A stretch of 64,000 nt of DNA from assembly GCA_902799555.1 (NCBI GenBank), contig CADCBB010000014.1, positions 44,660 to 108,659 of the forward strand, given 5' to 3'. The stretch's first letter is position 1; each line of letters starts with the position of its first letter. Under the pieces are notes generated by a model. The model was given only the letters and a program-made list of their open reading frames with translations, ran no database searches and had not been told where the DNA came from. A program made the position numbers and the translations under genes. The DNA is from an uncultured Bacteroidales bacterium (GTDB lineage: Bacteria > Bacteroidota > Bacteroidia > Bacteroidales > Paludibacteraceae). Below are positions 9,804-17,840 of the stretch, in pieces.

Positions 9804-12800
9804 ATGAAGAGGCTACTCTTCTTACATATATTCCTGCTGTCTACCGTCTTTGCATGGTCTCAAGTCGCTACCACCTTCCCTTACGAATGTAGTTTCGAGG
9901 AAGGTGAGGACCTCTCGGCGTGGACGCTCAACTATGGCAACCAAAATACCACCGATAAATGGATGGTAGGTACGGCCGTGCATAGCGAGGGGCGCCGCTC
10001 GCTCTACATATCGGCGGACGGGCAGAACCCCAACTATGGCAAGACGCCCAATATCGCGATCTCTGTCTTGAAGTATAAGTTCCCGACGGATACCAAGACC
10101 CAGAAATACGACGTCAGCTTCGACTGGAAGGGTATGGGCGATTCGATAACGTCAAAACTGTACGTCATGGTCTGCCGCGAGCAGGACTTGACGGCAACAG
10201 GTAATTATAACCTCGATGCTATCATCAACCAGGTCGGCGGACGTCTGTCCAATGCTCAAGTAGGCGTATGCCAGGCTTTGGGTGAGTCAGGCGAGAAATT
10301 TGTCTGCGGTAGCGAGTCGTGGCAGAATGTATCGCTCACCACGAATGTCAGCGTCAATGCCGCTAACTCCGCAAAGAACTTCGCCTTCGTCTTCATCTGG
10401 GTCAACTCGAACCAACAGGATTCGATAGGCCGAACCAGTATAGCGATCGATAATTTCCAGATCAACTCGGCAGCGATAAAGAAGCCGGAGAACCTTATAA
10501 TTTATCCGCATTGCGAGGATTCGACCCTCATCGTTACCTGGGATATAAACGGTCCATTCAATGAATTTGATATCCAGTATCGTAAAGTGGGCGAGACCGG
10601 TTGGAACCATGGCGTGAGCGGTATCACAGAAGGACCTGATGGCTTTACCCTTGAGAATGGTACGCATTGTACTTACTCCCTCAAACGTATTCTCGAGGGT
10701 AGTTACGACGTGCGTATCCGAACGGCATACTATGATCCGGAGGAGAATAAGACCCTACGTTCCAATTATGCGTATGTGTCGCAGATCCTCGTCTATTGTC
10801 CGGAGAACCACTGTATCAACTATGTGGATCTGTATAGCCCCAACGTGACATGTACCTATGGTTTCAATCCGGAGGCCCATACAGGCGCTACGCCGTACGA
10901 CAGCATCGGCGTCATTGATTTCGGTCCGGATGCTATCGAGAGCCGTCATACGCTACACGTCGATCCTACGGAGGTCGATCCGCGTACGGACAGCCTCTTG
11001 AAGACGGTGCCGGACGGTGCGTTGGCTTCTGTCCGCTTGGGTAACTGGCATTATATGGGTGAGGCGGAGTCTATCACCTATGATATCCTCGTCGATTCGA
11101 CCAACCAGGGTATCCTCATCTGCAAGTATGCCGTTGTATTCGAAAATATCGAAAATCATAGAAATCAACAGACCGGAAAATTAGAAGGTGAGCAAAGATT
11201 TACTCTTGAAGTACTGGATTCGATCGGACAACTGATTGATGAGACTTGTGGTAATGCGAACTTTACTTATACGGATGCAGAAGAGTCTGGTTGGAATATT
11301 ACTAGGGATGGTACAGCATGGAAGGATTGGACCACCATCGGTGTCAACCTTATGCCTTATCACGGTCAGACCATCAAGGTGCGCTTTACTACGATGGACT
11401 GCGGTTGGTCGGGCCACTACGCGTACGCGTACTTTACTGTCGATTGTGCGAACGCGCATATAGAGACCGAGAACTGCGGTAACGACGCACAGGTGACCTG
11501 TATCGCGCCGGATGGATTTGCCTACGCTTGGTATAACCAGAACGGCGATACCGTCAGCCACGACCAGACCTTCATTGTCGATGCCAGCCGTCAGCTCTAT
11601 ACCTGCCGTGTCAGCTTCATCGAGCAGCCCGACTGCTACTTTGAGATCAGTACGACCTCCGAGCCTCGTTTCCCGGTACCCGACTATACCTTCGAGCCTG
11701 TATATGAGAATTGTATGAGCCAACTGCGGTTCTCCAACCATTCCCATGTCATGAATATGTGGGAGGGGGAAGAGAAACATACCACTGAACCTACCAACGA
11801 GAGCCGGTGGACCTTCCGCAGCCTCACTACGGGTCAGACACGTACTTCGACAACGACCAACCCGACCTATACCTGTCGCGAGTATGGCGATTCGGTAGAG
11901 GTGACCCTGACAGCCTATATCGGCGCCGATAACTCGTGCGACAGTACGCGCGTGGATACCATCATCGTGCCTAATATCGTGCCGGATTCTACCGAGTTCC
12001 ATATAGAGACCTGCTCCGAGACGCCGATTAAGTTCGACGGCAAGTGGTTCGATCACGACACGGTTTATGTGGCTTCCTTCCCCAATTTCGCGGGTTGTGA
12101 CTCCGTCTCGACGCTATACCTGCATGTCTATCCTACGCCTAAGGATACCTATCGCCATGACTCGATATGCTCCAACCAAAAAGTAAACGTCGGTGGCAGG
12201 TATTTCAACGTGCCCATGGTCGATTCGCTTATTATGCTCAAGACTCCCAACGGATGCGATAGTGCTGTTTACCTCACCCTTACGGTCAACCAGTTGCTCA
12301 ATGTTACAATCGACTCGCTGCCGTACGCTTGTGCCGACGAAGAGCAGATGTATATCCTCTTCGATATCACGGAGGGCATTTACGATAGCCTTGTGATTAA
12401 GTTCAATACGCCGCTGCTCCGCGATACAGTCATTTATGATCAGGTATCCACTGTCGCCATCCCGTATGACGCCAATATCCTGCCAGGCCATTATTCGGCT
12501 ACCATGCGCTTCTATCAGTTCTGCTGCGGTACCTATACCCGTACCCGCGGATTCGATATACGCTATCGGAGCTCTATTGTTGAGCAGAAATGGAATGACG
12601 TGCTCACGCTCTTGAGCCCCAAATACAACGGCGGATATGAGTTCACGGCTTACCAGTGGTATAAGAATGACATGCCGTTGGAGGGCGAGACGCATTCCTA
12701 TCTCTACCAGCCGCTTGATTTCGATGCCGAGTATTATGTAGAGGTAGTCCGCAAGGATGGCGTGATGATGAAGACCTGTCCGATCCAGCCGATCTATCAT

Positions 12801-13031
12801 GAGCAGCAGTCCGAGTATCCTACGGTCGTTAAGGCCGCGCAACGCGTGCCTGTTTATATGGAGCATTCGGCTACGATATGGTATTATACCGTCTCCGGCC
12901 AGCTCTATAGCTCCTTCACGCTACCGCAAGGATATGCCGATCTGCCGACGCCGGAACAGCCCGGTATCTTCGTCCTCAAGGCCGTTAACGCACAAGGAGA
13001 AACCAAAGCGCAAGTAATGATTGTTCAATAA
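9804..13031 (+). CDS. Large secreted surface protein, probable type IX cargo (copy 1 of a tandem pair)
   Basis: 1075 residues starting with a signal peptide (MKRLLFLHIFLLSTVFAWSQ). A MAM / choice-of-anchor J-like module (RRSLYISADG, AIDNFQI) is followed by a fibronectin-III-like module, two unknown beta-sandwich modules, repeats rich in CDS/C.S motifs, and a C-terminal sorting-like domain (WYYTVSGQLYSS, PGIFVLKAVNAQGETKAQV). It is paralogous to the next gene over most of its length; both contain PDGxLASVRLGNW. A short AT-rich patch near 11144-11190 encodes ENIENHRNQQTGKLEGEQ and has no counterpart in the paralogue, where the equivalent loop is shorter. It is probably co-transcribed with the next gene (18-nt gap). 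Likely surface-exposed; function unknown. Confidence 0.75.
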   Translation: MKRLLFLHIFLLSTVFAWSQVATTFPYECSFEEGEDLSAWTLNYGNQNTTDKWMVGTAVHSEGRRSLYISADGQNPNYGKTPNIAISVLKYKFPTDTKTQKYDVSFDWKGMGDSITSKLYVMVCREQDLTATGNYNLDAIINQVGGRLSNAQVGVCQALGESGEKFVCGSESWQNVSLTTNVSVNAANSAKNFAFVFIWVNSNQQDSIGRTSIAIDNFQINSAAIKKPENLIIYPHCEDSTLIVTWDINGPFNEFDIQYRKVGETGWNHGVSGITEGPDGFTLENGTHCTYSLKRILEGSYDVRIRTAYYDPEENKTLRSNYAYVSQILVYCPENHCINYVDLYSPNVTCTYGFNPEAHTGATPYDSIGVIDFGPDAIESRHTLHVDPTEVDPRTDSLLKTVPDGALASVRLGNWHYMGEAESITYDILVDSTNQGILICKYAVVFENIENHRNQQTGKLEGEQRFTLEVLDSIGQLIDETCGNANFTYTDAEESGWNITRDGTAWKDWTTIGVNLMPYHGQTIKVRFTTMDCGWSGHYAYAYFTVDCANAHIETENCGNDAQVTCIAPDGFAYAWYNQNGDTVSHDQTFIVDASRQLYTCRVSFIEQPDCYFEISTTSEPRFPVPDYTFEPVYENCMSQLRFSNHSHVMNMWEGEEKHTTEPTNESRWTFRSLTTGQTRTSTTTNPTYTCREYGDSVEVTLTAYIGADNSCDSTRVDTIIVPNIVPDSTEFHIETCSETPIKFDGKWFDHDTVYVASFPNFAGCDSVSTLYLHVYPTPKDTYRHDSICSNQKVNVGGRYFNVPMVDSLIMLKTPNGCDSAVYLTLTVNQLLNVTIDSLPYACADEEQMYILFDITEGIYDSLVIKFNTPLLRDTVIYDQVSTVAIPYDANILPGHYSATMRFYQFCCGTYTRTRGFDIRYRSSIVEQKWNDVLTLLSPKYNGGYEFTAYQWYKNDMPLEGETHSYLYQPLDFDAEYYVEVVRKDGVMMKTCPIQPIYHEQQSEYPTVVKAAQRVPVYMEHSATIWYYTVSGQLYSSFTLPQGYADLPTPEQPGIFVLKAVNAQGETKAQVMIVQ

Positions 13032-13049
13032 TAGAAATAGTTAAATCGT

Positions 13050-16000
13050 ATGCGTATGAAACGATTAGTCCAAATAGTAGTAATAGCCCTGCTGGCATGC
13101 GCTATGCCGGCACAGGCAGTGAGAAGGTACAAGTGTGACTTCGAGTCGGAAGCTTCCCGTGCACGCTGGACGCTCAATCCCGCGGCTAACACCCAGATCC
13201 TCTCCCAGATCACGAACCGCTGGTATATCGGCGAACCCGGTAATAATGACCCCAAAGGTCATAACGGCCTTTATATCTCCGCCGATGGCGGTGCAACGGC
13301 TAATTACCAGAACAAGGGTTGCTGGGTCTTTGCCTATGATACGATTGCCTTGGATCCGATTAGCGGCGATTATACCATGACCTTCGATTATACCGTCATG
13401 GCCAATGTCGCAAGTAATTTCGATGGACTCTATGCCCTTTGGATTCCGGTGACGAACGAAGACGGCGATACGATCAAGGTCAACTCGATCGCTACCTCTG
13501 CCGGCCAAGTACCTGCGCGCTACCAGGACTATATCATCCGTCTCCAGCCTAATGCGAATATGGACTACCTCGGCGGTACGGTTACCTGGCGCCAGTGTGC
13601 GGTCAAGATCAAAGGTTCGGAATGCGACGGTACGCCCCATTATCTCGCTTTTGCGTGGGCGAACGGATCGAATCAGGCGCAGCAACCCGGCGCGATGATC
13701 GATAATATCCTCATCTCGGATGGCCAGCCTTGTAATCAGCCGACAGACCTCGTAGTAGTGCAGAATGGTACCACGATCACGCTTACCTGGCAAGGGGATG
13801 CGCCCCAGTACGAAGTGAGCGCTTATTCCTATGACGGCCAGAAATGGTCCGGACCGAAGATCGTCACTACGACGACTACCAGTTTTACCGGTATTCCTAT
13901 CGGACAGACGGACTTCATCGTGCGCGCAAGATGTGATTCGGATTTCTTCAGCCTCAAGACCATTGTCTCCAAGCTCATCTACTATCCCGATCAGCTCTGC
14001 GTCGATTATCTCAACCTCAATAATGCGGTATGTTATATCGATAATTCCTCGCCTCAAAATACCCTTACCTTCAATGACTTCAAGAAGGTAGCTCCTGTGG
14101 ACCACGGACCGGCCAGCATCGATAGCCGTCATGTCGTCCATTTTGACCGCGCGGAGTATGAACCGCGTACGGGAGGTCAGGCGAAGACCATTCCGGATGG
14201 CGAATTAGCCTCTGTTCGTTTGGGTAACTGGGATGCGGACGACCATGCGGAGCGAATTGAGTTCACCTTCGATGTCGATACCATCAAGTATCCTGTCCTC
14301 CTGCTTAAGTACCTGCCGATCCTTGAAGCACCGGGTCATGAAGATCATGAGAACCCGCGTTTCAAACTCGATATTCTCATCGGAGGAACCTCTATCGGTG
14401 ACTGTGGACGGGCAGACTTCAATGCGAACAACGTCATGAACGGCACTACCCTCAAGCCCGAAGCTGTGCAGCAAGGATGGCATATCACCCCGCATGAGGT
14501 ATCCCAGACTTCCGCCGATATCGTTTGGAAAGAGTGGACCACAGTCGGCGTCAACCTCCGCAATAAGGCTTATGCCGGTAAGCAGCTTACTGCACGCCTC
14601 ACTACCCACGATTGTACTTTCTCCGCGCACTGCGGATATGCGTACTTCACCCTCGGTTGCTCCGATGGTAAGCTCAAAGGTATGAAGTGCGGCGAGATCA
14701 ACCCCAAGTTTGAGGCGCCGGATGGCTTTGACTATCGTTGGGCTTATGCGTACAATGAGAAATACCGTCGTGCTGACGGCTCGCTGCCGGAGGAGTATAT
14801 TGTGCACCGCGGTAAGTTCTTCGATGCCGGATACCAGGACGACAGCCTCTATGTAGTGGATTGTATGTTCGTCCAGGATAGTACCTGCTTCTTCTCCCTC
14901 TATGCTTCGACCTTGGCTACCAACCCCATCTCGATCATGAAGGAGCCGGAGATCTATATGAATTGCAAGGATAGCATCTATCGCGTCACGTTCGATGCTT
15001 CGCCTTCATGGGTACAGGAGATCGACCATGTCACGGGAGATACACTCGTCAGCAAGGCTTATCAGATCGAGACCTATGAGTGGAATATTGAAGGCTTGCC
15101 CTATGGCTGGTCCGATGAGGTCTCGCCGTCCTTTGACTTCCCGCTTACGGGAGGCGATTACGACGTAACGCTCCGTACCTCTTGCGGTACCTGCGATTCG
15201 ACCATCCATTATCATCTCCATCTTGATCCGCTCGGTGCAACCCGTCATAAACAGACCTTTACCCTCTGCGACGCCGATCGCAAGGGAGAGGGCTTCAAAT
15301 GGGCAGAGCGAAGCGATACCACCTATCATACCTATGGTATTGTCGATTCCGTTAACCTCTATAGTGCGATCACTACCTGCGATAGTATCATCTATCTCGA
15401 GTTGCTCGAGCCCCAACGTATCTTCGAGGATACGATGTTGCTCCCGGAGAATCTGCCGTTCACCTATCACGGTAAGACCTATGGCCCGGATACCAAGTCC
15501 ATGATCGATACCGTGCCGGATCCGGATAACTGCGCTAAGACCTGGGTGCTCAACCTCGAGATCTACGAGTCGCTCAACATCGAGATGAAGACCGGTTACG
15601 AGCTTTGTGAGCACGAAGATACGCTCAAGCTGATCTATGATATTCTTCGTGGCCGAAGCCTCAGCTATTCCTATGTCTTCAATAATCCCGCTATTCCGGC
15701 TTCCGGAGTAGTCGATACAGTGATGAAGAAGGGGTCTTATGTCTTGGATATCATCCTCGATCCGGATCTGGAGCCGAATATCTATCAGGGTGCCATCGTC
15801 TTTGAGGATGCAAAGCCGGAGTTCAATGTCACCGTGCCGTTCTCCCTCTATGTCAAGTACTCCTCGGATGTTATCACCCAGCGTTGGAATGACGTCCTCG
15901 CGATACGTAATGCGGACTTTAACGGCGGATACCAGTTTGATTCGGTTCAGTGGTATGTCAACGATCAGCCGATCGTAGGCGCCAATACCTTCGCTTATTA

Positions 16001-16328
16001 TGTCGAAGGTGACGGTAATACACTGCGCTTTGGCGAGCCTTATAAGGCGCTCCTGACCCGCAAGGATGGTACGCAGCTCTATACCTGCGATTTCATCCCG
16101 GCGCCTGTGCCGGAGGCTGAGATGCCGCTGCCGACGCTCATTAACCCGAATGCGCCGCTGCATATCCAGGGTCGCGGTGTAGCGCATTGGTATGACATGC
16201 TCGGCCGTCGTCATAGCACGCAATCCTACAACGAATCGGACATCGTTGCCCCGTCTGCCAAGGGCTATTATCTGCTCTTGCTCCAGACTGACGACTCCCG
16301 CGAGATTCACCATATGATAGTGAAGTAA
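13050..16328 (+). CDS. Large secreted surface protein, probable type IX cargo (copy 2 of a tandem pair)
   Basis: 1092 residues with a signal peptide (MRMKRLVQIVVIALLACAMPAQA). Domain order follows the preceding paralogue: MAM-like N-terminal jelly roll (HNGLYISADGG), fibronectin-III-like module, the module carrying ESRH/DSRH and PDGELASVRLGNW, Cys-containing beta-sandwich repeats, then a C-terminal sorting-like tail (AHWYDMLGRRHSTQSY, KGYYLLLLQTDDSREIHHMIVK). The pair probably arose by tandem duplication and has diverged widely. An intrinsic terminator lies directly downstream, ending this transcription unit. No enzymatic motif was recognised. Confidence 0.75.
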   Translation: MRMKRLVQIVVIALLACAMPAQAVRRYKCDFESEASRARWTLNPAANTQILSQITNRWYIGEPGNNDPKGHNGLYISADGGATANYQNKGCWVFAYDTIALDPISGDYTMTFDYTVMANVASNFDGLYALWIPVTNEDGDTIKVNSIATSAGQVPARYQDYIIRLQPNANMDYLGGTVTWRQCAVKIKGSECDGTPHYLAFAWANGSNQAQQPGAMIDNILISDGQPCNQPTDLVVVQNGTTITLTWQGDAPQYEVSAYSYDGQKWSGPKIVTTTTTSFTGIPIGQTDFIVRARCDSDFFSLKTIVSKLIYYPDQLCVDYLNLNNAVCYIDNSSPQNTLTFNDFKKVAPVDHGPASIDSRHVVHFDRAEYEPRTGGQAKTIPDGELASVRLGNWDADDHAERIEFTFDVDTIKYPVLLLKYLPILEAPGHEDHENPRFKLDILIGGTSIGDCGRADFNANNVMNGTTLKPEAVQQGWHITPHEVSQTSADIVWKEWTTVGVNLRNKAYAGKQLTARLTTHDCTFSAHCGYAYFTLGCSDGKLKGMKCGEINPKFEAPDGFDYRWAYAYNEKYRRADGSLPEEYIVHRGKFFDAGYQDDSLYVVDCMFVQDSTCFFSLYASTLATNPISIMKEPEIYMNCKDSIYRVTFDASPSWVQEIDHVTGDTLVSKAYQIETYEWNIEGLPYGWSDEVSPSFDFPLTGGDYDVTLRTSCGTCDSTIHYHLHLDPLGATRHKQTFTLCDADRKGEGFKWAERSDTTYHTYGIVDSVNLYSAITTCDSIIYLELLEPQRIFEDTMLLPENLPFTYHGKTYGPDTKSMIDTVPDPDNCAKTWVLNLEIYESLNIEMKTGYELCEHEDTLKLIYDILRGRSLSYSYVFNNPAIPASGVVDTVMKKGSYVLDIILDPDLEPNIYQGAIVFEDAKPEFNVTVPFSLYVKYSSDVITQRWNDVLAIRNADFNGGYQFDSVQWYVNDQPIVGANTFAYYVEGDGNTLRFGEPYKALLTRKDGTQLYTCDFIPAPVPEAEMPLPTLINPNAPLHIQGRGVAHWYDMLGRRHSTQSYNESDIVAPSAKGYYLLLLQTDDSREIHHMIVK

Positions 16329-16352
16329 ATTCACAAAAATCCCTACAATTAG

Positions 16353-16382
16353 GCGCAAAATGTAGAATTTTGCGCTTTTTTT
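16353..16382 (+). terminator. Intrinsic terminator after the tandem secreted proteins
   Basis: Perfect 9-bp arms GCGCAAAAT / ATTTTGCGC with a 5-nt loop and a T7 run. Confidence 0.9.
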
Positions 16383-16391
16383 GTGTAAAAA

Positions 16392-16423
16392 TTTGCACAA
16401 ACCAAATATTTATAGTAATTTTG
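16392..16423 (+). promoter_or_regulatory. Bacteroidetes-type promoter for the structured RNA
   Basis: TTTG at 16392 and TAATTTTG at 16416, spaced 24 nt. No coding start follows; the next 320 nt are the structured RNA candidate. Confidence 0.75.
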
Positions 16424-16429
16424 CAACGA

Positions 16430-16750
16430 CTATGTATATGCCTGTACGTATATACGTACGTATACGCATATTTATCAGTCATCCGCTGGCACCGACAGCG
16501 TTAAAAAGCGGTGACATATTGAAAGGCGTTTATTGAAACGTTGTTCGCGACTTCTCAGAATCTTCGCAAAATTTTGTACTTAGTCGCTACAACAGCAATG
16601 AATGTCCATGTGGGTATGTTATGAATCCACGCCTCTAAGGGTGAGGCGGGTTTAACATATCGGGCGTGGATTTCGGTTGTTTTTCTACTAAGTACGGGGA
16701 TTGCGAAGCCCTTGAGAAGCGTGAGGAACAAGTGAACTTCACGCTTTTTG
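16430..16750 (+). ncRNA. Candidate structured non-coding RNA (~320 nt)
   Basis: This stretch lacks a credible reading frame but has its own promoter and terminator and dense complementarity. Hairpin A (16436-16471) contains the 16-nt palindrome GTACGTATATACGTAC. Hairpin B (16478-16515) pairs GTCATCCGCT with AGCGGTGAC. A long interrupted helix then pairs 16541-46 with 16726-31, 16551-57 with 16713-19, 16562-69 with 16701-08, 16576-84 with 16687-95 (GTACTTAGT/ACTAAGTAC), 16589-93 with 16676-80, and caps with a 10-bp stem AATCCACGCC (16624-33) / GGCGTGGATT (16663-72) enclosing GCCTC...GAGGC. The long rod with internal bulges recalls 6S RNA, but I recognise no conserved sequence block. The rod's 3' strand overlaps the terminator hairpin, so the two folds compete. 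Confidence 0.6.
16717..16749 (+). terminator. Intrinsic terminator of the structured RNA
   Basis: AAGCGTGA pairs with TCACGCTT, followed by a T-run. Confidence 0.75.
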
Positions 16751-16807
16751 TGTATGTACCCGCGATCTTTGATTTATTGAAAAAGACTGAAAAAATGTAG
16801 GCAAGTC

Positions 16808-16838
16808 TTGCATATGTCGAAAAAAAGCAGTACCTTTG
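16808..16838 (+). promoter_or_regulatory. Bacteroidetes-type promoter for the PIN toxin-antitoxin operon
   Basis: TTG at 16808 and TACCTTTG at 16831. The ~80-nt leader contains the perfect inverted repeat TGACGA-CATGA-TCGTCA (16877-16893), a plausible autoregulatory operator. Confidence 0.65.
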
Positions 16839-16876
16839 CAGCGTCTTTAATCGAGTGCAATTGTGCACGAGAAAAA

Positions 16877-16893
16877 TGACGACATGATCGTCA
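16877..16893. promoter_or_regulatory. Inverted repeat, candidate antitoxin operator
   Basis: TGACGACATGATCGTCA has perfect 6-bp arms and lies between promoter and antitoxin start, the usual place for a type II toxin-antitoxin operator. Confidence 0.4.
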
Positions 16894-16914
16894 AAGGTAA
16901 CAAAATAACGATAT

Positions 16915-17109
16915 ATGGAAGATGTAGTATTAAAAATGCCGACCACAGACGTTGCGCTGATAATGCAGTTTGCAAGTCGTATGGGATGGACTATTGAGAG
17001 TCGTCGTAACCCTGTTGCGCGTTTCATTGAGGCATGCTCTAGAAACAATGCCGCGCTGACAGACGAAGAGATCCAAGCAGAAGTTAATGCCGTTCGATAT
17101 AACAAGTAA
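16915..17109 (+). CDS. Small antitoxin of a PIN toxin pair
   Basis: 64 residues (MEDVVLKMPTTDVALI...), no recognisable long domain. Its small size, its position 1 nt before a PIN-domain gene, and the pattern of a short N-terminal DNA-binding segment with an acidic C-terminal helix (LTDEEIQAEVNAVR) fit an antitoxin that neutralises the downstream nuclease and represses the operon. The assignment rests mainly on context. Confidence 0.65.
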   Translation: MEDVVLKMPTTDVALIMQFASRMGWTIESRRNPVARFIEACSRNNAALTDEEIQAEVNAVRYNK

Positions 17110-17110
17110 G

Positions 17111-17533
17111 ATGAACGTCATATTGGATACCAATATTTGGATTTCCTTCCTGTTCGGGAAACAGTTGCAGAGTGTTGCATCCGTGTTTGACAATGCGGAC
17201 ATTAAGGTTTACGTATCTCCGGAACAAGTAACGGAGATACAATCCGTGTTGTCTCGTCCGAAGATACGCGAACATATATCCCATGAGTCAATAGAGGCTA
17301 TGTGGGAGTTAATGCGCACACGATGCTATCCTATTGAGGACTATCCCGCAGTAGAATCTGCGATTCGCGACATCAAGGATGCTTATCTATTGTCTATGGC
17401 GGAAGCTATACCTGCGAGTGTGATAGTAACAGGTGACAAGGATTTGTTGGTACTTAAGCAGCATCGCGATACGGCAATAATGACTTATCAAGAGTTCTTA
17501 GTTCTATTTTCTGGAATAAAAATCCAGCGATAA
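17111..17533 (+). CDS. PIN-domain toxin (putative ribonuclease)
   Basis: 140 residues starting MNVILDTNIWISFLFG, the classic PIN N-terminus with the first metal-binding Asp at 6. Other acidic residues sit where the family expects them: Glu42 (VTEIQSVLSRP region), Asp90 (DIKDAYLL) and Asp109/Asp111 (VTGDKDLL). It resembles the COG1569 group of PIN toxins, which cleave RNA using Mg2+. I chose the ATG at 17111 because it starts the conserved strand; an upstream in-frame start would overlap the antitoxin. An intrinsic terminator follows. Confidence 0.85.
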   Translation: MNVILDTNIWISFLFGKQLQSVASVFDNADIKVYVSPEQVTEIQSVLSRPKIREHISHESIEAMWELMRTRCYPIEDYPAVESAIRDIKDAYLLSMAEAIPASVIVTGDKDLLVLKQHRDTAIMTYQEFLVLFSGIKIQR

Positions 17534-17557
17534 GAATCCTACATTGATATAATTCAG

Positions 17558-17591
17558 TCTGACACGTTACGAAAGTTTCGTGTCAGATTTT
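17558..17591 (+). terminator. Intrinsic terminator after the PIN operon
   Basis: Perfect 9-bp arms TCTGACACG / CGTGTCAGA followed by TTTTG. Confidence 0.85.
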
Positions 17592-17733
17592 GTTATTGTC
17601 TTTTTCGATAGGTCAAAAAAGGACCCATCACGGAGGTGTTACGTATGCATTACCAGGGTATCACGTATCATACATCACCCTATATATACATAGTATATAT
17701 CCCGTGATTTTGAAAAAACGTTTGTCCCTTGAT

Positions 17734-17790
17734 TCGGATACTATCCGACAATAGAAAACTTCGTTCCCTGCTCGGAATAACCATTCCGAG
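17734..17790 (+). promoter_or_regulatory. Pair of leader hairpins before the three-gene cassette
   Basis: TCGGAT-act-ATCCGA (17734-17748) and CTCGGAAT-aacc-ATTCCGAG (17771-17790), each followed within two bases by ACAATA. A third hairpin of the same type, GTCGGAT-tta-ATCCGAC then AATAAAA, lies just after the cassette. No standard promoter was found between 17592 and 17840; the rest of that stretch holds TATATA-rich sequence I cannot interpret. Confidence 0.45.
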
Positions 17791-17840
17791 AACAATAAGA
17801 ACCAACAAAGAGAACCAACATAAAAACACAAAGATAGAAA

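Noticed and set aside
15006-16400. 464-codon minus-strand frame over the secreted protein and terminator
   Set aside because: Antisense shadow; its start would lie beyond the terminator of the real gene and no promoter points that way.
16430-16750. RNase P RNA, tmRNA or SRP RNA as identity of the structured RNA
   Set aside because: None of the conserved blocks of these RNAs (GAGGAAAGTCC, tRNA-like CCA ends, GGAA/AGCA loop) is present.
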